A stretch of 64,000 nucleotides of DNA from Microcella daejeonensis. Lineage in GTDB: Bacteria; Actinomycetota; Actinomycetes; Actinomycetales; Microbacteriaceae. Below, piece by piece: positions 25,635-36,493 of this stretch. Position numbers and translations under genes: made by a program. The notes beneath the pieces were generated by a model. It searched no databases, was not told the origin of the DNA, and worked only from the letters and a program-made list of their open reading frames with translations. The stretch is taken from positions 1 through 64,000 of the forward strand of contig NZ_CP113089.1 in assembly GCF_026625045.1 (NCBI RefSeq), given 5' to 3'. Positions within the stretch are counted from its first letter, which is position 1; each line of letters starts with the position of its first letter.

Positions 25635-26432
25635 ATGACCCGGGATGCCGCTGCCGAGTCCGCCCGCATCGCCGAGCTCCAGCGGCTCGCCTACGGCCGG
25701 GCCTCGACGCCCGCCGAGGCCGCGCGCGCCGAGGCCGCCGCGCTGGAGCTGCAGCAGCTGCTCGCCGCCCGCGCCGCGGCCGAGCATCCCACCCCCACCG
25801 ACGACCGCGCCGCGGCCCCGCCTGCCGACGCCCACCGGGCTGACGCGGCAGACGTGACGGACGTCACCGACGCGCCCGACGACGACGCCGGCCCGCGCCC
25901 CTGGTGGCAGCGGCTGCCCGCCCTCGTCGGGGCCCTCGCGGCCGCGATCGTCGGCGGCGGCGCCCTGCTCGGCGTGCTGACCCCCTCCGGCCCGCCGGCG
26001 GCGCTCGTCGTCTTCGACCGCGCTCCCGACGCGGCCGAGCTCGCGCTCACGGGTCGCTTCCAGCAGCTCGGGGCGCCCGTCGACGGGCTGCGAATCATCG
26101 GCGACGCCGGTGCCGCCGAGCTCGTCGCTTTCCGCGCCCCGACCGGAACGGCGCAGCAGCTCGCCGACGCCGCCGGAGCGGGCGAGCCCTCCCTGCCGCT
26201 CGTGGACGAGAGCCGCTTCGGGGAGAACGGCGAACCGGTGCGCGAGTCCGCCGAGCAGGACGTCTGCCTCATGGTCGTCGACCGCGGCCTGCCCTCGGGG
26301 ACGAGCTGCGCGTCCGTCGGCGACTTCGTCGAGCGCGGGCTCGAGGTCGAGGGCCGGGACGCCCTCTCGGGGGCCCCGTACCGCGGTTCCTGGCTGGCCG
26401 ACGGCTCCGTGACGTTCGAGCCGCTCCCCTGA
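25635..26432 (+). CDS. Membrane-anchored Cys-pair protein, paralogue D
   Basis: 265 residues. The N-terminal motif SARIAELQRLAYGRASTPAE is close to C (ARIAELERLLFGR) and E (TRLAYARPSTPDDE). One membrane helix lies at about 94-117. The outer domain has LVVFDRAPDAAE, LVAFRAPTGTAQQL, the pair CLMVVDRGLPSGTSC, FVERGLEV and WLADG. No family is recognised. Confidence 0.75.
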   Translation: MTRDAAAESARIAELQRLAYGRASTPAEAARAEAAALELQQLLAARAAAEHPTPTDDRAAAPPADAHRADAADVTDVTDAPDDDAGPRPWWQRLPALVGALAAAIVGGGALLGVLTPSGPPAALVVFDRAPDAAELALTGRFQQLGAPVDGLRIIGDAGAAELVAFRAPTGTAQQLADAAGAGEPSLPLVDESRFGENGEPVRESAEQDVCLMVVDRGLPSGTSCASVGDFVERGLEVEGRDALSGAPYRGSWLADGSVTFEPLP

Positions 26433-26459
26433 GCCCTCGCGGTTCACACCGCCGGGTGC

Positions 26460-26465
26460 TTGACT
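26460..26465 (+). promoter_or_regulatory. TTGACT element before paralogue E
   Basis: TTGACT lies 6 nt before ATG 26472, in the context GGGTGCTTGACT. Confidence 0.55.
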
Positions 26466-26471
26466 ACCGCC

Positions 26472-27386
26472 ATGGCGCAGCCGCCGGGCGACGAGGAGCC
26501 CGCCGAGCGCGCCCTCGAGCACGTGATCGCGCACCTCTTCGACAGCGAGCTGACGCGCTTGGCGTACGCCCGACCGAGCACGCCGGACGATGAGCGGCGC
26601 GCCGAGGCCGCCCTGCGGGAGCTCGCCCGACGCGCGGCCGCGGCACCCGCGCCCGATCCGGCGCCGGTGGTCGCCGAGCGGCCCGCCCCGGTGCGGTTCC
26701 GGCGGCTCCGGCGACTCGGGCGGCTCCGGCGACGCCCGCAGCCGACGCCGGGCATCCCGACCCGCCCCGCCGCCCCACCGGAGGCCCGTACCCGCCGCGA
26801 GGACGCGCGCCGCGACTCCCGCCGCAGAGCCCACCGTGACGCTCCCCGCAGAGCACGCCGCGACGCCCACCGCGACGCTCCCCGCCCCGGCCGGCGCCGC
26901 GCCGGCGCGCTCGCGGCCGTCGGCACCCTGCTACTGAGCACCGTCGCCGCCCTCAGCGCCGCCGCGACCCCCGCGCCCGAGGCGGCGCCGCCCTCGGCTC
27001 TGCAGCAGCTCTACCGCGAGGCGACCCCCGTCGAGCGCGAGCTGCGCGACCGCATGCTCGCCGCCGGCCTGCCCGTCACCATCGGCCCGCGCCACCTCGC
27101 CGAGCAGTCGGGCGGCGAGCGCCTGCTCGCCTACCGGTCGGTGCGCGCGGGCACCGCCGAGACCGCGCGCAACGACGTCTGCGTGCTGCTCGTCGACGCC
27201 GAGACCCTGCGCACGCCCGTCTGCATCACGCGGGAGGCGTTCCTCGACGAGGGTCTGCGCACGACGCTCGAGGGCTCGGAGGGGCGCTGGAGCGTGCGCT
27301 GGGGACCGACGGACGAGGCCGAGGTGCAGGTGCGGCGCTCGGGCTCGAGCGCGAGCATCCCGCCCTACGCCCCCGCGCTGCGCTGA
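26472..27386 (+). CDS. Membrane-anchored Cys-pair protein, paralogue E, Arg-rich cytosolic part
   Basis: 304 residues. The N-terminal motif LTRLAYARPSTPDDERRAEA is followed by a strongly arginine-rich region at about 70-140 that repeats R-R-D-A/S-x-R-D. One hydrophobic helix lies at about 145-165. The outer domain has LLAYRSVRAGTAETA, the pair CVLLVDAETLRTPVC, FLDEGL and WGPTD. It is the last gene of the array and converges on xerD. Function unknown; the Arg-rich part could bind acidic polymers. Confidence 0.72.
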   Translation: MAQPPGDEEPAERALEHVIAHLFDSELTRLAYARPSTPDDERRAEAALRELARRAAAAPAPDPAPVVAERPAPVRFRRLRRLGRLRRRPQPTPGIPTRPAAPPEARTRREDARRDSRRRAHRDAPRRARRDAHRDAPRPGRRRAGALAAVGTLLLSTVAALSAAATPAPEAAPPSALQQLYREATPVERELRDRMLAAGLPVTIGPRHLAEQSGGERLLAYRSVRAGTAETARNDVCVLLVDAETLRTPVCITREAFLDEGLRTTLEGSEGRWSVRWGPTDEAEVQVRRSGSSASIPPYAPALR

Positions 27387-27399
27387 GCCGCCCCGGCTC

Positions 27400-28371
27400 C
27401 TAGAGCGCGCGCGGATGCGCCGTCGCCCAGGCCTCGCGCATCGCGTCGGCGGTGACGAGCGTGTAGATCTGCGTGGTCGCGACGCTCGCGTGGCCGAGCA
27501 GCTCCTGGACGACGCGCACATCGGCCCCGCCCTCGAGCAGGTGGGTGGCGAAGCTGTGCCGCAGCGTGTGCGGCGAGAGCTCGACGTCGAGCTGCGCGCG
27601 CTCGGCCGCGGCGCGGATGACGAGCCACGCCGACTGCCGGCTGAGCCGGGCCCCCCGCGCTCCGAGGAACAGCGCCGGCGTCGAGGCGCCCCGCGGCGAG
27701 AGCAGCGGCCGCGCGCGCACGAGGTACGCCTCGAGCGCCTCGCGGGCGTAGCGGCCGATCGGCACGATGCGCTGCTTGCGTCCCTTGCCGAATAGGCGCA
27801 CGGCACCGCCGACCTGGTCGTCGCCGCCCATCACGTCGTCGACGTTGAGGTCGATCGCCTCACTCGCGCGGGCGCCCGTCGCGTAGAGCAGCTCGAGCAG
27901 GGCGCGATCGCGCAGCATCATCGGCTCGTCGCCCGTGCAGGCCTCGAGCAGGCGCTCGACCTGCGCGATGCTGATCGCCTTCGGCAGGCGCTTCGGCTGC
28001 GACGGCGGCTTCTGGTCGGCGGCGACGTCCTGCTGCAGGATGCCCTCCTCGAGCAGGAACCGGTGCCAGCCGCGCACGCTCGACAGCATCCGCGCGGTCG
28101 TCGCGGCCCCCACGGGCGCGGCCGCGGTCGACGAGCCGGATCCCGCCGGGTCGCGCAGCGCCTGCACGAACCCCGCGACGTCCGCCGCTTCGATCTGCGC
28201 GACCTCCTCGCGCCCGAGGTCGGTGAGGAATCCGGCGTAGCGGGCGAGATCGCGGCGGTAGGCCGCGACGGTGTGCGGGGAGCGCCCGCGCTCGAGAGCG
28301 ATGTGGCGCAGGTAGCGGTCGATGGCGCGGACGAGGGCGGGAGCGGGCTCCGGCTGCTCGACCGCCGGCAC
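27400..28371 (-). CDS. xerD: Tyrosine recombinase XerD
   Basis: 323 residues from GTG 28371, next to the NUDIX stop codon. The N-terminal core-binding SAM-like domain is [19 protein letters not shown]. The catalytic domain has R in [24 protein letters not shown] (HxxR), [11 protein letters not shown] and the tyrosine nucleophile in IYTLV. It resolves chromosome dimers at dif together with XerC. The frame runs further upstream but only antiparallels the NUDIX gene, so the longer version is rejected. Confidence 0.93.
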   Translation of the reverse strand: MPAVEQPEPAPALVRAIDRYLRHIALERGRSPHTVAAYRRDLARYAGFLTDLGREEVAQIEAADVAGFVQALRDPAGSGSSTAAAPVGAATTARMLSSVRGWHRFLLEEGILQQDVAADQKPPSQPKRLPKAISIAQVERLLEACTGDEPMMLRDRALLELLYATGARASEAIDLNVDDVMGGDDQVGGAVRLFGKGRKQRIVPIGRYAREALEAYLVRARPLLSPRGASTPALFLGARGARLSRQSAWLVIRAAAERAQLDVELSPHTLRHSFATHLLEGGADVRVVQELLGHASVATTQIYTLVTADAMREAWATAHPRAL

Positions 28372-28373
28372 GG

Positions 28374-31622
<3,249 letters not shown>

Positions 31623-31677
31623 CGCGGCCGCTCGCTCGCCACGGGCGCTCGCGAGACGGTCGTCCAGCTCGAACGAG

Positions 31678-31745
31678 CGCGCTCGCTGGACAGTCGCGCT
31701 CGCTGGACAGTTGCGCTCGCTAGACCGTGGCGCTCGCCATGGCGA
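31678..31745. repeat. 17-bp tandem repeat running into the recN 3' end
   Basis: Units of 17 bp start at 31678, 31695, 31712 and 31729. The first two are identical (CGCGCTCGCTGGACAGT); the third and fourth diverge. The recN stop codon (31720-31722) lies in unit three and its last codons in unit four, so the array seems to have grown from the end of recN. Confidence 0.7.
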
Positions 31746-33414
31746 CGAGTTCGCGCGCGTGGGCGAGTCCGCTCTCACTGTCGGGAAGGCCGCTCAGCAG
31801 GCGCGCCATCTCGGCGATGCGCTCCTCCCCCTGCAGCTGCCGCACGCTCGAGGCGGTGACGGCGCCGTCGACGTCCTTGACGACGCTGAGGTGATTGGTG
31901 GCGAAGGCGGCGACCTGCGCGAGGTGCGTGACGACGATCACCTGCGCGCTCTCCGCCAGGCGGGCGAGCCGACGGCCGATCTCGATGGCGCTCGCCCCGC
32001 CGACGCCGGCATCCACCTCGTCGAAGATGAAGGTAGGCACGGGGTCACTGCCGGCGACGACGACCTCGAGCGCGAGCATCACGCGCGAGAGCTCTCCGCC
32101 CGAGGCGCCCTTGCCGAGCGCCCGCGGTTCGCTGCCGGGGTGCGGCTGCAGCAGCAGCGCCACCTGGTCGCGGCCGGTGGCGGTGAACTCGTCCCGCGTC
32201 TCGACCGCGACGCTGAGCCGCGCGGTCGGCATGGCGAGAGCGGCGAGCTCGGCCGTGACGGCGGTCGACAGCCGGTCGGCCGCCGCCTCGCGCAGGGCGG
32301 TGAGAGCGGATGCCCGACGATCGAGCTCGGCGAGGTCGGCGTCGACGCTCGCCCGCAGCTCGAGGATGCGGTCGCCGTCCTGATCGAGCTCGAGCAACCG
32401 GGTGGAGCCCTGCTCGAGGTGGTCGATGACGTCGTCGAGCGAGGGGCCGTACTTGCGCACGAGCGCGGCGAGCTCGGCGCGGCGCTCCTGCACCGTCTCG
32501 AGCTCGCGCCCGCCGTCGCTGTCGAGCGAGGCGAGGTAGCTCGAGAGCTGCATGGCGGCCTCGCCGAGCACGAAGCCGGCGTTGGCGAGCGCCTCGACCA
32601 CGGGGACGAGCTGGGCGTCGTGCCCGGCGACCCGGTCGACGGTGCGGCGCGCCGACTCGATGAGGCTCACGGCGTCGCGGCCCTCGTCGAGGCTCTCGGC
32701 CTGGATGAGCTCGTGCGCCTGGGCGGCGGCGAGCCGCAGGTCCTCGATGTTGGCGAGCCGGTCGGCCCGCTCGGCCAGCCGATCGTCCTCGCCGCGCTCG
32801 GGAGCGGCCTGCTCGATCTCCTCCATCGCGAGGCGCAGCTCCTCCGCCTCGCGGGCGCGGCGGTCGCGATCGGCCTCGAGGGTCTCGAGGTCGGCCTGCG
32901 ACTGCGCCCAGCGGGCGTGCACGGCCTGGTACTCGGTCAGCGCACGCGCGAGCTCGGGGCCGGCGAAGCGGTCGAGCGCCTCGCGCTGCGCCGTCGCCGA
33001 CTTCAGCCGCAGCTGGTCGCTCTGCCCGTGCACGACCACGAGCTGCTCGCCGAGCTCGGTGAGCACCGCGACCGGGGCGGAGCGCCCCCCGACGACGGCG
33101 CGGCTGCGGCCCTCGGTCGAGAGCGTCCGGGCGAGCAGCAGCTCGTCGCCGTCGAGGTCTCCCCCGGCGTCGCGCACGCGCTCGGCCACGGCGCCGTCGG
33201 CGGCGATGCGCCAGCGACCCTCCACGAGCGCCTGCTCGCTGCCCGAGCGGATCGCCCCCGAGTCGGCGCGGTCGCCGAGCAGCAGCCCGAGCGCGGTGAC
33301 GACCATGGTCTTGCCCGCACCCGTCTCACCCGTGAGCGCGGTGAAGCCGGGCCCGAGCGGCAGGCGCGCCTCGCCGATGACGCCGAGGTGGCGGATGCTG
33401 ATCTCCTCGATCAC
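31720..33414 (-). CDS. recN: DNA repair protein RecN
   Basis: 564 residues. The N-terminal ABC-type Walker A is LTGETGAGKTMVVTALGLLLG at about 28-48, of which GETGAGKT is the core. Long coiled coils occupy the middle. The C-terminal signature is GGELSRVMLALEVV with Walker B TFIFDEVDAGVGG. It is an SMC-like protein for double-strand break repair. GTG 33414 overlaps the nadK stop codon as GTGA. The tlyA-nadK-recN order is typical of Gram-positive bacteria. Confidence 0.96.
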   Translation of the reverse strand: MIEEISIRHLGVIGEARLPLGPGFTALTGETGAGKTMVVTALGLLLGDRADSGAIRSGSEQALVEGRWRIAADGAVAERVRDAGGDLDGDELLLARTLSTEGRSRAVVGGRSAPVAVLTELGEQLVVVHGQSDQLRLKSATAQREALDRFAGPELARALTEYQAVHARWAQSQADLETLEADRDRRAREAEELRLAMEEIEQAAPERGEDDRLAERADRLANIEDLRLAAAQAHELIQAESLDEGRDAVSLIESARRTVDRVAGHDAQLVPVVEALANAGFVLGEAAMQLSSYLASLDSDGGRELETVQERRAELAALVRKYGPSLDDVIDHLEQGSTRLLELDQDGDRILELRASVDADLAELDRRASALTALREAAADRLSTAVTAELAALAMPTARLSVAVETRDEFTATGRDQVALLLQPHPGSEPRALGKGASGGELSRVMLALEVVVAGSDPVPTFIFDEVDAGVGGASAIEIGRRLARLAESAQVIVVTHLAQVAAFATNHLSVVKDVDGAVTASSVRQLQGEERIAEMARLLSGLPDSESGLAHARELVAMASATV

Positions 33415-34388
33415 GCGGGCCGCCCCTCCTCCTCGCCGAGGCGCGGAAGCTCGATCGCTCCCGTCACCGGCTCGGTCGCCTCTCCCGGCTCGACCGGCCC
33501 GCGCCAGCCCGTCACCGAGAGCGCGAACTTCTTGACGAGACGGTCGGTGAACGGCGCCTGGTGCAGGCGCGCGAGGCGCACCGGGGTGCTGGATCGGCGG
33601 GCGACGACGCGCGCGCCCGGCGGCAGATCGAAGGCGCGACGACCGTCGCACCACAGAACGCCGAAGCCCTGCGAGCGCTCGAGCACCTCGACGGCCAGCG
33701 AGGAGTTCGGGCCGACGACGAGAGGGCGGGCGAAGAGGGCGTGAGCGCTGAGCGGAACCAGGAGCAGGGCATCCAGGCTCGGCCAGACGACGGGGCCGCC
33801 GGCGGAGAAGGCGTAGGCCGTCGAGCCCGTGGGGGTCGACATCACGACGCCGTCGCAGCCGAAGCTCGAGAGCGGGCGGCTGTCGACCTCGACCACGACG
33901 TCGAGCATGCGCTCGCGGCTGCCCTTCTCGACGGTGGCCTCGTTGAGCGCCCAGCTCTCGTAGATCACCTCGGTGCCGACCTTGACGCGCACCGACATCG
34001 TCATACGCTCCTCGACGAGGTAGTCGCGGCCGAGCGCCCGGGTGATCGCCTTGCCGAGGTCGTCCTTCTCGCTCTCGGCGAGGAAACCGACGTGACCGAG
34101 GTTGACGCCGAGCAGCGGCGCCGAGCCCCCGCGGGCCAGCTCGGCGGCGCGCAGGATGGTGCCGTCGCCCCCGAGCACGATCACGAGCTCGAGATCGCCG
34201 ACCTCGACGTCGTCGCCGAGCACGTGCAGGGCATCCGCCCCCCACGCCTCGCGGATGTCGTCGAGCGAGTCGGCGGCCACCACGGGCACCAGCCCGGCGG
34301 CGCGCAAGTGCTCGCAGACCGTCACGGCCGCGCCGAGCGACTCGGGCCGCCCGGTGTGGGCGACGACGAGGATGTGGCGATCGGTCAC
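33411..34388 (-). CDS. nadK: NAD kinase
   Basis: 325 residues from GTG 34388, which overlaps the tlyA stop codon as GTGA. The hallmark GGDGTILRAAE is at about 71-81 and NLGHVGFLAE follows. The conserved NE of ALNEATVEK and the glycine-rich TPTGSTAYAFSAGGPVV come later. It phosphorylates NAD to NADP. A C-terminal extension of about 30 residues is Pro/Glu-rich. Confidence 0.96.
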   Translation of the reverse strand: MTDRHILVVAHTGRPESLGAAVTVCEHLRAAGLVPVVAADSLDDIREAWGADALHVLGDDVEVGDLELVIVLGGDGTILRAAELARGGSAPLLGVNLGHVGFLAESEKDDLGKAITRALGRDYLVEERMTMSVRVKVGTEVIYESWALNEATVEKGSRERMLDVVVEVDSRPLSSFGCDGVVMSTPTGSTAYAFSAGGPVVWPSLDALLLVPLSAHALFARPLVVGPNSSLAVEVLERSQGFGVLWCDGRRAFDLPPGARVVARRSSTPVRLARLHQAPFTDRLVKKFALSVTGWRGPVEPGEATEPVTGAIELPRLGEEEGRPA

Positions 34389-35212
34389 GGGGTTGCCTCC
34401 TGGCGGGGTTCCGCTCGCGCGAGTGCGGCGACGCGGCCCCTCCATTGTGTCGGATGCTCTCCTGCACCCGGCCGGAAGACGGCCAGGTACTCGTGATTCC
34501 CGCTCGTCCCCAGCACGGGTGAGGAGTCGACGCGCTCGGCCAGCAGGCCCAGGTCGTACGCCGCCCAGAGCACGCCCATGATGGCGTCCTCGCGCAGGGT
34601 CGGATCGCGCACGACCCCCTCGCGCACGCCCGTGCGACCGACCTCGAACTGCGGCTTCACGAGCAGGATGATCGGCGCCTCCGGGGCGGCCGTCGCGACG
34701 ATCGCCGGCAGGATGAGCCGCAGGGGGATGAAGCTGAGATCGCCGACCACGAGCTGCGGCCGCTCGGTGATGCCGCTCACCGCGGCGAGGCGCTCGGCGG
34801 TCAGCGCGCGGGCGTTCTCACCCTCGACGTTCACCACGCGGGGGTCGAGCGCGATCGAGGGCGCGAGCTGTCCGTGCCCGACGTCGAGCGCCACGACGCG
34901 CGCGGCACCGCGCTCGAGCAGCACCTGGGTGAAGCCGCCGGTGCTCGCGCCGAGGTCGAGGCAGAGCATCCCGCTCGGATCGATGGCGGCCGCGTCGAGC
35001 GCGGCGATGAGCTTGTGCGCCGCGCGGCTGACGTAGTGGTCCTCGCCCTCGACGACGATGCGGGCGCCGTCGGCGACGGGATGCGCGGGCTTGACGATCG
35101 CGCGGCCGTCGACGCTCACGCGCCCCTGCTCGATCGCCGCACGGGCGAGGGCCCGCGAGCGGGCGAGCCCGAGCTGCACGAGCGCGGCGTCGAGCCGCAT
35201 CGCGTCGCTCAT
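34385..35212 (-). CDS. tlyA: TlyA-family rRNA 2'-O-methyltransferase
   Basis: 275 residues. An S4 RNA-binding domain at the N-terminus (RLDAALVQLGLARSRALARA, about 5-24) precedes a Rossmann methyltransferase fold with the SAM motif CLDLGASTGGFTQVLLE at about 85-101. In mycobacteria TlyA methylates C1409 of 16S and C1920 of 23S rRNA and is needed for capreomycin sensitivity. First of the tlyA-nadK-recN series; ATG 35212. Confidence 0.94.
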   Translation of the reverse strand: MSDAMRLDAALVQLGLARSRALARAAIEQGRVSVDGRAIVKPAHPVADGARIVVEGEDHYVSRAAHKLIAALDAAAIDPSGMLCLDLGASTGGFTQVLLERGAARVVALDVGHGQLAPSIALDPRVVNVEGENARALTAERLAAVSGITERPQLVVGDLSFIPLRLILPAIVATAAPEAPIILLVKPQFEVGRTGVREGVVRDPTLREDAIMGVLWAAYDLGLLAERVDSSPVLGTSGNHEYLAVFRPGAGEHPTQWRGRVAALARAEPRQEATP

Positions 35213-35231
35213 CGGGTCGAGCCCCGGTGGC

Positions 35232-35450
35232 TCACGCGCCGGAGCGGCGCGCCTCGCCGTCGGTGCCCTCCAGGTGCGCGCGCAGCTCGTCCACGAGCTG
35301 CGCGAACGCCGGAGCCCGATCGGCCAGCGGCTGATCCTCGACGAGCGAGATGCGCGAGACGATCGCCTCGTCGGCCTGCGTCTCGTGCACGACGGCGGGC
35401 TCCGTCACGGGCCCGTCCCCGGTGCCGCCGAACTCGCCGTCATCGACCAT
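35232..35450 (-). CDS. Small acidic protein, function unknown
   Basis: 72 residues from ATG 35450, with TAGAGT 7 nt upstream. The sequence is acidic and soluble (DDGEFGGTGDG at the N-terminus) with a helical second half (FAQLVDELRAHLEG). It lies between the HAD phosphatase and tlyA. No family is recognised; the promoter pattern and position support it as a real gene. Confidence 0.55.
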   Translation of the reverse strand: MVDDGEFGGTGDGPVTEPAVVHETQADEAIVSRISLVEDQPLADRAPAFAQLVDELRAHLEGTDGEARRSGA

Positions 35451-35457
35451 GGTCGTC

Positions 35458-35463
35458 ACTCTA
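35458..35463 (-). promoter_or_regulatory. -10 box (TAGAGT) of the small gene and the tlyA series
   Basis: TAGAGT on the minus strand lies 7 nt before ATG 35450 with no Shine-Dalgarno sequence. Confidence 0.5.
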
Positions 35464-35473
35464 GCCGCGCCGC

Positions 35474-36493
35474 TCAGAGCAGGGCGAGCAGCTCGGGGTC
35501 GACGTCGATGCCGTAGATCTGCAGGCCGCTGGCGTACACGGCGGTCGAGGCGGCGCGGATGAGGTCGAGCTGATCGTCGCCGGCGCGGGCGACGCGCAGC
35601 ACGTGGCCCTTCATGCGCACGACCGCCGCGCCGACCTCCACCGAGCGCACGCCCTCGGCATCCACCGATTCGCGGGTCTCGGGGTACGGCCGGAACAGCG
35701 CGCGCAGATCGTCGATGATGTACGTCGGCCGCATGTTGGGCGCGGCGGCGAGCACCTGCTTCGGCTGGTCGATGCCGGTGAGCACGAGCGCGGTGTCGAT
35801 CTCGGCGCGGTTGCCGCCGAGGATGTCGGTGTCGAGCCGGTCGCCGACGACGAGGGCGCGCTCCGCGCCGAAGCGCTCGCTCGCCACGTCGAAGATCGCC
35901 TTCTCGGGCTTGCCGGCGAAGACCGGCAGGCGGCCGACGGCGAGGTGCACCGCCGACACGAGGGTGCCGTTGCCGGGCGCGATGCCGCGCGCGACGGGGA
36001 TGGTCCAATCGGTGTTCGTCGCGACCCACGGGATGCCCGTGTGCAGCGCGAAGGACGCCTCGGCCAGGTGCACCCAGCCCACGTGCGGCGCGAAGCCCTG
36101 GATCACCGCGTCGGGCGCGTCCTCCGCCGACCGCGTGACGACGAAGCCGGCGTTCTCGACCTCGGAGACGAGGCCGTCGCCCCCGACGACGAGGATGCGC
36201 GCACCGGGCTCGACGAGCGTGGCGAGCACCCGCACCGCCGCCTGCGGGCTCGTCACGACATCCGCGGCGGTGACCCGCAGGCCGAGCGAGCTCAGGTGCT
36301 CGGCGACGGAGGCGTCCGTGCGCGAGGCGTTGTTCGTGATGTAGCCGACCCGCAGGGTCTCGCCCGCGCGGTTGATGCTCTCCACGGCGTGCGGAATGGC
36401 GTTCTCGCCCTTGTAGACGACGCCGTCGAGATCGAGCAGCAGAGCATCCCGCCCGGTGAGCGGGGTCGCTGCCGCGGCGCGCTTACCGAACAC
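35474..36493 (-). CDS. HAD-superfamily IIA phosphatase (NagD/PGP-like)
   Basis: 339 residues from GTG 36493, overlapping the upstream gene by 11 bp. The HAD motifs are complete: LLLDLDGVVYKGE (motif I), YITNNASRT (motif II), GKPEKAIFDVA (motif III lysine) and VVGDRLDTDILGG (motif IV). The long cap insertion and NTDWTIP mark subclass IIA, which includes phosphoglycolate and nucleotide phosphatases. The exact substrate is unknown. Confidence 0.9.
   Translation of the reverse strand: MFGKRAAAATPLTGRDALLLDLDGVVYKGENAIPHAVESINRAGETLRVGYITNNASRTDASVAEHLSSLGLRVTAADVVTSPQAAVRVLATLVEPGARILVVGGDGLVSEVENAGFVVTRSAEDAPDAVIQGFAPHVGWVHLAEASFALHTGIPWVATNTDWTIPVARGIAPGNGTLVSAVHLAVGRLPVFAGKPEKAIFDVASERFGAERALVVGDRLDTDILGGNRAEIDTALVLTGIDQPKQVLAAAPNMRPTYIIDDLRALFRPYPETRESVDAEGVRSVEVGAAVVRMKGHVLRVARAGDDQLDLIRAASTAVYASGLQIYGIDVDPELLALL

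Noticed and set aside
31711-33744. 677-residue open frame on the plus strand
   Set aside because: Antisense shadow of recN and nadK; no start signal or motif.
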